A stretch of DNA of 64,000 bases from Symbiodinium natans (taxonomy: Eukaryota > Sar > Dinophyceae > Suessiales > Symbiodiniaceae). The position numbers and the translations under genes were made by a program. Positions 52,201-61,100 of this stretch are shown piece by piece. The notes beneath the pieces are model-generated. The model was not told where the DNA came from. It worked only from the letters and a program-made list of their open reading frames with translations, and made no database searches. The stretch covers positions 62,001 through 126,000 of the forward strand of contig CAJNDS010000427.1 of NCBI GenBank assembly GCA_905221605.1, read 5' to 3'. Position 1 is the stretch's first letter. Each line of letters starts with the position of its first letter.

Positions 52201-55200
52201 GATGAAGAGGGAGGGGAGGGCCAAGTAGACCCTCAAGCCCATAAAAAACCACAAAGCAATAGGCGCCCCAAACACAAATCGAAACCGCTGAGAACCCCAA
52301 CGCCCTAAGACCTGAACCCTTAAGGCCCTAATTCCTCAACAAAACGCAAAACCCAAAGCCCTTAAAGCAACAAACAGAGAAAACCTTTAAAAGCGCCAAG
52401 CCCGTACTGCCCGTAACATGCTTGACGCCCTGAACACCCTAAACCCCAATCCCCCAGGAAGCCCTGAATCCTCGACTCCAAACCCCAACCCAGCAACCCC
52501 CAAAGCCCAAACCCCAAACCCCAAACCCTAAACCACAAACCCCACCCCCCAAACCCCAAACCCCAAACCCCAAACCCCAAACCCCAAACCCCAAACCCCA
52601 AACCCCAAACCCCAAACCCCAAACCCTAAACCCTAAACCCTAAACCCTAAACCCTAAACCCGCAAATCAAAGGCCCTCACATCCTCGACCCTTAACAACT
52701 TGGCAGGCCCTTAAGGGATATGTGATCTGTTTCCTTATTCAGTTTACGGGGATCGTATGAGGGAATATGTTTCAGGGCGGTACCTTGAACCCTGAACCCT
52801 AAACCCTAAACCCTAAACCCTAAATCCTAAACCCTAAACCCTAAACCCTAAACCCTAAACCCTGAACCCCTAAACCCCTAAACCCCTAAACCCTAAACCC
52901 TAAACCTGCAGGCCTTTGCCTTTGCCTGCGGCTGCCGCCGGCTTCTGCGCGAGGCAAAAGCCGCGGAGGATGCGTCGAGCCAGAGCCGCGGGGTTTAGAG
53001 TTTAGGGTGTAGGGCTTGAGGTTTAGGGTTTAGGGTTTAGGGTCTATAGGGTCTATAGGGTCTATAGGGTCTATAGGGTCCATAGGGTCTATAGGGTCTA
53101 TAGGGTCTATAGGGTCTATAGGGTCTATAGGGTCTATAGGGTCTATAGGGTCTATAGGGTCTATAGGGTCTATAGGGTCTATAGGTTTAGGGTTTAGGGT
53201 TCAGGGTTTAGGGTTTAGGGAAAAGCCTCAGAGCCTAGGGTCGGTGGGGGGGGGGGGGGGTTGGGTGGATTGGGTAGGGTTTGGGGTATGGGGTTTAGGG
53301 TTTAGGGCCGGGCCCAGGGCTTGCTGGTAGGTTTAGGATTTAGGGTTTAAGGTTTGGGGTTTGGGGTTTGGGGTTTAGGGCAAGCCCCCCGAAACCCTAG
53401 ATCCCGCCCTAAAGCCGTAAAGTCGTCAGCTCCAGAAACCAGAAGCCCTTAACCACGAACAAAAAGCCGTAGACCCTAAACCCTAAACCCTAGCCCTAAA
53501 CCCTAAACCCCAAAACCCTAGACCCTAAACCCTAAACCCAGCCGTGGTCCGGAACTCTTAGAAGCCTCAACACCCAGGCGGTGACCAGGCGGACTGGGCG
53601 CAGGACGAGGAGTCGCTCTTTGCCGCCTGGAGCCCCTGTGTGGGTTTCCTGCTTTCAAAATGTTGGTAGGGTTTCGGGGTTTCGGGGTTTCGGGGTTTCG
53701 GGGTTTCGGGGTTTCGGGGTTTAGGAGTTTAGGGGTTTCGGGGTTTCGGGGTTTAGGGGTTTAGGGGTTTAGGGTTTAGGTTTGTTTGTTGGAGGGGGGG
53801 GGGGCGAAAAAAAGAGCGTAGTCTGGTTCTTTTGGGGGGTTGAGGGCTTGGGGTTGTAGGCACAGTTTAGGAATATTTGGAGGATTTATGGATCGGGGTT
53901 GCATGGCGTAGGTTTTTTGGGTTTAAATCACGCCGCATGTCATAGCAATCGTTCCATTTTGTGTTGCATTGTCACGCAGCACATTTTAAACAACAAATAT
54001 GCATCTACTACAAGTTCGTCCATGCTTCTTAGAGCTTTACCGTCTGCTGTCGCCTGCGTCCTGCAACGAAGTGTGCCGCCAGCTCAGAACCCTAAACCCT
54101 AAACCCTAAACCCTAAACCCTAAACCCTAAACCCTAAACCCTAAACCCTAAACCCTAAGGGCAGTTTCCTGCCGGCAGCCCGGAGTCCGTCATTTTTCCT
54201 GCCGCTGTGTGCCGAGACACACGTCCCTGCCTAAGAGGCTTCGACCTTGGGGACGAAATGAACCCTAAAAGGGTTTATGGTTCATATACCTTAATAGGAA
54301 TTATAGTGGTTCATATACCTTCATAGGAATTATAGTAGTGTAGGGTATATGACCCCAATTTTAGGGTTCATCTCGTCCCCGAGGGACAGCCAGATGTCCA
54401 ACTGGCAGGATACTGCCTGGAACCGTGCGAGGTACACTGCGGCAAGAGCTGCAGTCGAGTCGGGTAAACTGCTGAATCAGCTGGAGGCTGCGTCACGCGC
54501 GCATCAGGAAACACCTAAACCCCACACCCTACACACCTTAGGGGCTGGTGCACTAGAGATGTCGAGTTTTGATCGAGAGGGTTAAACTTCAAGGAAAAAA
54601 GGAACTAGCTGGTGGTTGCGAGGCTGGGTCGTGAATCGACTACGGCGGGTACCACTCACCCCTCTTGCCCTAAATGCCAGGATTGAGTGCTGCCTGAATA
54701 TGGCACGCATGACCCAACATCACATCCCCTTGTCAAGGCCCTACGTCCTGACCCTATCTATAAACCCTAATGCCCCTAAACCCTAAAGCCCCCGAAAGCC
54801 TCTGAACCCTAAACCCTAATGCCCTAAAACCCCTAAAGCCCCTAACAACCCTAAAGCCCGTAAAGCCCTTAAAGCCTTTAACTTGGTAGCCCAGTGGTAA
54901 TTACCCTTTTCCCTTTTTTGGGTTTAAGGCCTTTTTAGAAATTAACCAACCAAAAACGGGTGCCCTTATGTTACTGGGGTACCAAGTTAAGGGTTTAGGG
55001 TTTAGGGTTTAGGTTTAGGGTTTAGGGTTTAGGGTTTAGGGTTTAGGGTTTAGGGTTTAGGGTTTAGGGTTTAGGGTTTAGTTTCATGGGTCCTTAGTAT
55101 GATCCCTTGCCTCCCGTATAGGGTTCTTATGTAAGGGCCCTTGAGTTGAAAAAAGGGTAGCAAGGGGTCCCCTTCTTTGAAAGGCCCATACTCAGGGGCC

Positions 55201-58062
55201 ATGTAACTGCCCCAAGACACCCTAAACCCTAAACCCTAAACCCTCAACCCTAAACCCTAAACCCTTGGCCCTTTTGTGGCTTGTCCAGATGTTCTCGGAC
55301 CTCCAGTTCTGGCGCTTGGACCTAAAGGAGCTGCGTGGGGCTTGGCTTCGCATCCCTGGGCCCGAAACCTTTCGGTTTAGGGTTTAGGGTTTAGGGTTTC
55401 GGGTTTAGGGTCTAGGGTCTAGGGTTTAGGGTGTAGGGTTGACCCGAACCCTAGTCGCTCTTTTTCTGGTTGGGGGGGGGGGGGGGGCTCGGGTCGAGTT
55501 TTTCAGCTTTAGGGTTGGTGTTACAGGATATTCTTGCTGTTCTTGCACCTTAAACCCTAAACCCAAACCCCAAACCTTCAGGTCAAGGTTCAGGATTTAG
55601 GGAAAAGGTGTTTAGGGGTCAGGCTCCACTCTTAGCTGGGTCTTGGTGCAACTGTCCTCCGATAGAAGCTTGTTTATAGGTTATATTGGGAATCATTGGC
55701 GTTGTGGCCTTTACAGGGTATGCAGGGTTTATAGGGTTCATAGAATAAGGTTTGAGGTTAAAATTTCGGTTTCTGACACACAAACTTGACATGAGTGCTT
55801 GCCGGAACCCCGACTAAAGTCGTCCCTGAGCGCCTCCTGCTGCCTCAAACCCCGTGAACCCTAAAATCCTCTCCTACGAAGTGCCCTAAAAAGCCCGCAA
55901 AAGCTATGTGCTATGAAGGATGTCCCAGCTGGCAAGCTCGCCTAAACCCTAAACCCTAAACCCTAATTAAACCCTCAACCCTCAACCCTAAACCCTAAAC
56001 ATAAACCCTAAACCCTAAACCCTAAACCCAATGCACTCCGAGGCTCACGCCCTGGGCTCCTCCACAGGCACTGGGGAAGGGAGGACATTTTGGGGGAGGT
56101 TTCGGAACGTTGGTTTGAGAGTTTGGGATTCAGGGCGGTTAGGGTTTAGGGCTTAGGGCTTAGGGTATGTAGGGTTTAGGGTTTAGGGCGTCTCGCCTCG
56201 CAGCGGCAGTAGATACCATGTGCAAATGGCGCCCCAACACACGCAGGGGTGTGGGCGGGGGGGGGGGGGGGGGGCATGTCACGCGAAGGGTTAAGAGTAT
56301 CCTCGGGGACGAAATGAACCCTAAAATTGGGGTCATATACCCTACACTACTATAATTCCTATTAAGGTATATGAACCATAAACCCTTTTAGGGTTCATTT
56401 CGTCCCCAAGGATGTGGCTCAGGTTGGGGTGCAGCGACGTCCGACCTGGAATGGCCCCACAGCAGTGAAAGGTAGAGCTTCCCCCCTAACACCAAACAGA
56501 AAGACCCGAACTATCAGCATGGCTGGCATGAGGTGATGAGGGTTTCGGGCTTATAGGTTTAGGGTTTAGGGTTTAGGGTTATAGGGTTAAAGGGTTAAGA
56601 ATCCTAAACCCTACAAGTCCAGATGGCTGCTTGCCGCGACACTTCAACTATTAAAACTTCTGATACCAGGAGAAAGAGGGAGGCCAGGACGACAAAATGA
56701 ACACCATTCACCGCTACCTAGCCTTGCCTCGCAGCCTATATAGAGGAACGGTGATGACTATAATAGTAACCACATGCACTGTCATAGTTAGAATGAGACT
56801 TCTGGAAATCGTAATGACAAAATATCATTGCAGCAAGTGATTGCTGGAAGCTTCTCTGGCGCAACATGACGGCGGCCTTTTGCTCCCAGTGGCGCAGTTC
56901 TGCCGCGGGGCCGCAGCTCCCTACCGGCCCGGTCTTTGCGGTGCCCAGCCAGCTGGATGCCCACCGCGAGCGGGGGTTCTCCGGCACGGTTTGCTCGGCC
57001 TCTTGGACTGCATGCCAGCGGGTACCCTTAAGTATATACTGGGTTTTAGTTTTTGTTTTTTTTGAGGGGGGGGGGGGGGGGGGGGTTTGGGATCCCGTTC
57101 TAAGCTACCGACGCATGTAGCCCACCGACGCATACCGGTGCACTCTGATAGCAATATATGGCTACCCAGGCCTTATGCGCCTTCGGCGTCGTCTGCGCCG
57201 GGGCGGCGTACCGCAAGGCGCGCCGCGGGGCGCGGGCTGCCAGCCAAGGGCACGTGGTGACGGGGACGCGCCAAGACCTGGCGGGCACGGATGCGGCCTT
57301 CCAGCAGGGTGCCGCGCACGAGGCCCGAGGCCAGATTGAAGAGGCGCACGTCCTTCCACAGCTCTTTTGGCTGGAGCTTCGCAGGTTAGCGGCCGTCCCC
57401 CTAGAACGGAACCGTCCAGTAGCCCTCCTTGTGCTGTTCTACTTTAGCATGAATTATGCCTTATAAGGGAGGGGCCGCTACGGGCCGCGCATCCTCAACC
57501 CGAAAGACAAACCCTTTCCACCAAGAACGCCCTCGCAGGCCCGGCAGTGCTTCCAGCAGTCGATGCAGGCGGGCTACCCGCGTGCCCGGACGCGGCTGAT
57601 CAACATCGACATGCTCCTCCTAGACCCGGCGCTTCCTGCAAAATTGGAGGCCTGCGTGTCCCTGAAAATCTGGAAGACTACACCGATTTTCAACTAGTAT
57701 ACCCATCTTGACGGCGCCGATCTCTTTATGTAGAGTACGTTATCGTGTGCTTTTATCCGAACTAAGGGGCCCTTATCAATCTGCTTATAAGCGCAAACGA
57801 TTTTTAGAGTTTATGGGTTCCCTGAAGCCTGTTAGCCCTAAACTCGACACCCCAGCTGGAGAATATCTAGGCGTCGGAATAATTACTAATAGTATTCCCC
57901 TATGATCCCTTTGAGAAATTATTCTAACCCCCCCCCCCCCCCCAAAAACCCTATTCGAATTCTTAGGCACCTATAACCCCAGCCCTCAACCTTCGACCTT
58001 CAACCCTAAACCCTAAACCCTAAACCCTAAACCCTAAACCCTAGACCCTAGACCCTAGACCC

Positions 58063-58100
<38 letters not shown>

Positions 58101-61100
58101 CCCCGAAAGTATCCAGAGGCCTTGTGGGTGTCGGCTGCCCAGCACTATGACAGCTTCGAAGCCGAGCCCGCCGGCTCTGAAGAAGGTATGGGAGGACTCC
58201 TCTACATAGGGTTTAGGGTCTAAGGGTTCAGGGTGGGTTTAGGGTTTAGGGTTTAGGGTTTGGGGTTTGGGGTTTAGGGTTTAGGGTTTAGGGTTTAGGT
58301 TTTAGGGTTTGGGGTTTAGGGTTTAGGGTTTAGGGTTTAGGCCTACGCAGGGTATAGGGGCCTTAACAATAATTGCAATAGGACTCCTCTACATAATGGA
58401 GCTTTTTGGGGGTACCTAAAGTATAGCGGACCTACTATGGATCAGCAGGAACCCTGAACCCTAAACCCTGAACCCTAAACCCTAACACCCTAAACTGCCC
58501 AAGCCCTGAGCCCTAAACCCTAAACCCTAAACCGCCCAAGCCCTAAACCCTAAAACCGCCCAAGCCCTAAACCCCAAACCCCAAACCCCAAACCCGAAAC
58601 CCTAAACCCTAAACCCTAAACCCTAAACCCTCTTTAAGCCTACACATCCCTGGGGCGGCGGGTCATGCCGAGGTTCCTTCGTAGCGGCCATGTCTCCGAG
58701 GAGTCCCGGCAGAACTTTTAGCAGGGTTTAGGGTTTAGGGTTTAGGGTTTAGGGTTTAGGGTTTAGGGTTTGGGGTTTGGGGTTTGGGGTTTGGGGTTTG
58801 GGGTTTGGGGTTTGGGGTTTGGGGTTTGGGGTTTGGGGTTTGGGGTTTGGGGTTTGGGGGTTAGCGCGTTTAGGCTTCCTAGCATGAGTGTTCGGGGTGT
58901 TCGGTTTTTTCAGCTTGAGGTTTTAGGGGGTGTAGGGCTGAGGGTTTAGGGGCCTCCTCGTCCCCCGAACCCCCCAAACCCCCTAAACCCGAAACCCCAA
59001 ACCCCCCAAGACCCTCAAACCCCAATGACCCTAATGAACCCTAAACCCTAAACCCTAAACCCGAAAACCCTAAACCCGAAAACCCCAAACCCTAACCCCA
59101 AACCCCAAACCCCAAACCCCAAACCCCAAACCCCAAACCCCAAACCCCAAACCCCAAGCCCCAAGCCCCAAACCCCAAACCCCAAACCCCAAACCCCAAA
59201 CCCCAAACCCCAAACCCCAAACCCCACCCAATAATGCCAGAAGCGGTACCCTCTTGGGAAGGACTCCTGGAAGAGCCTGGAAGCTGCAGCAGAAGAGCTC
59301 ACGGAGCTGGCGAAGTTCAACCTCGGGGCCTCCCGTTTAGGGTTTAGGGTTTAGGGTTTAGGGTTTAGGGTTTAGGGTTTAGGGTTTAGGGTTTAGGGTT
59401 TAGGGTTTAGGGTTTAGGGTTTAGAAGGATCTCGGGTTTTCCAGGCTGTTGGGCTCGCGGTTTAGGATGTTGATGGGGGTTTCTGTGGCTTGTGTGTTGA
59501 GGGGGGTTCGGGGGTTTTGGGGGGTTTAGGTTCCGAGGGTCTAGGGTTCCGCTGGCTGAGGGGGTTTAGGGGGTTGGGGGGGGGTTAGGCTCTAGGGTTT
59601 AGGATTTTGAGGGCTTCGGGTTTCGTGGGTTTAGTAAGTTGAGAGGGTTGAGGCGGTCTAGGGTTGAGGATTTTAGAGGGCCTCGGGTTTAGCGTTTTTA
59701 GGGTTCAGAGGGTTTAGGCTTTAGAGGGTTCGGGGTGACAGGGTTTAAGTAGAATTGTTGTTTATACTGTGTGTGGGGGGGGGCCTCTTGGGCGTCGGTT
59801 GCACAGTGCTCTGCCACGAGCTGCCAACTATCGAGGGTACAGGCTGTAAGGATTGCTTCGGGCATTACGTAAGCCCGAAGCCCCTAAACTAGGGTTTAGG
59901 GTTTAGGGTTTAGGGTTTAGGGTTTAGGGTTTAGGGTTTAGGGTTTAGGGTTTAGGGTTTAGGGTTTAGGGTTTAGGGTTTAGGGTTTAGGGTTTACGGA
60001 CATCCTTGGTTCGGGGAGATGGTGTGGTGTTTCGACCCTCTGATGCTCCCCTCAAAGCCCCAAACTCCCACCCTTTTCCCTTGGAGCCCTCCCCTCAAAA
60101 CGGTCCACTCTTTAATATGAACCCTAAACCCTAAATCCTAAGTCCTAAACCCTAAACCCTAAACCCTAAATAACCCCACACCCTAAACCCTAAACCCCAA
60201 ACCCTAAGCCCTAAACCCTAAACCCGAAACCCTGGGAAAAAAGACATGGACTCAAAGGAGTGGCGCATGTATCAACTTTATGGCCGGCTGCTGGATGTCT
60301 ACACCGTCCTCTCCCGGGACACGAAGCTCGGCATGCCCTCGCGGTTTAGGGTTCAGGGTTCAGGGTTTAGGGTTTAGGGTTTAGGGTTCAGGGTTTAGGG
60401 TTTAGGGTTTAGGGTTTAGGTTAGGGCTATACGGGCCTCAAGAGTTAGAATAGGTTTTTTTAGACGGCTCGGGGCCGAGGGAGTTGCAGCCTATGCCAAG
60501 CTAGAAGACGTGAGAAGGAAGCCTAGCCCTTGTTCCCCAAAGCAATAACAAGGAAGAACCCTAAACCCTAAACCCCTGAACCCCTAAACCCCTAAACACT
60601 AAACCCCTAAACCCCTAAACCCCTAAACCCCTAAACCCCTAAACCCCTAAACCCCTAAACCCCTAAACCCCTAAACCCCTAACCCCTAACCCCTAAACCC
60701 TAAACCCTAAACCCCGAAACCCTAAACCCTAAATTTTAAACCCTAAACCCTGAGCTGCAAGCAAGGAAGCACGCAGCCTTGGCCGCCCAGTGGGCAGTCT
60801 CTAGGACTCCCCAGTGGTATCACATTTTCTTTTTTGTGTTCAGGCTTTTGCGGGTTTAGGGCTTAGGGTTTAGGGTTTGGGGTTTAGGGTTTAGGGTTAG
60901 GGTCTCGGGTATAGGGTTTAAGGGCTTCTTTTAGATTCCTTGCTTATGAATATGTTTAGGCCCAGTAGACAAGAATGGGTTCGTGGGAGCCTAGCCAACC
61001 GACGACCTTGAAAGCCTGTTTAGGGCCGCCTCAGAAAATTGAGTCTAGCAAGGTTACTTGGAAACAACTGCTCAACCTCAATCCTCAGCCTTTAGCCCTC

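Noticed and set aside
52362-52622. Open frame of repeated GFGVWGL (also 59048-59320)
   Set aside because: Product of CCCCAAA-type telomere variants, not a protein.
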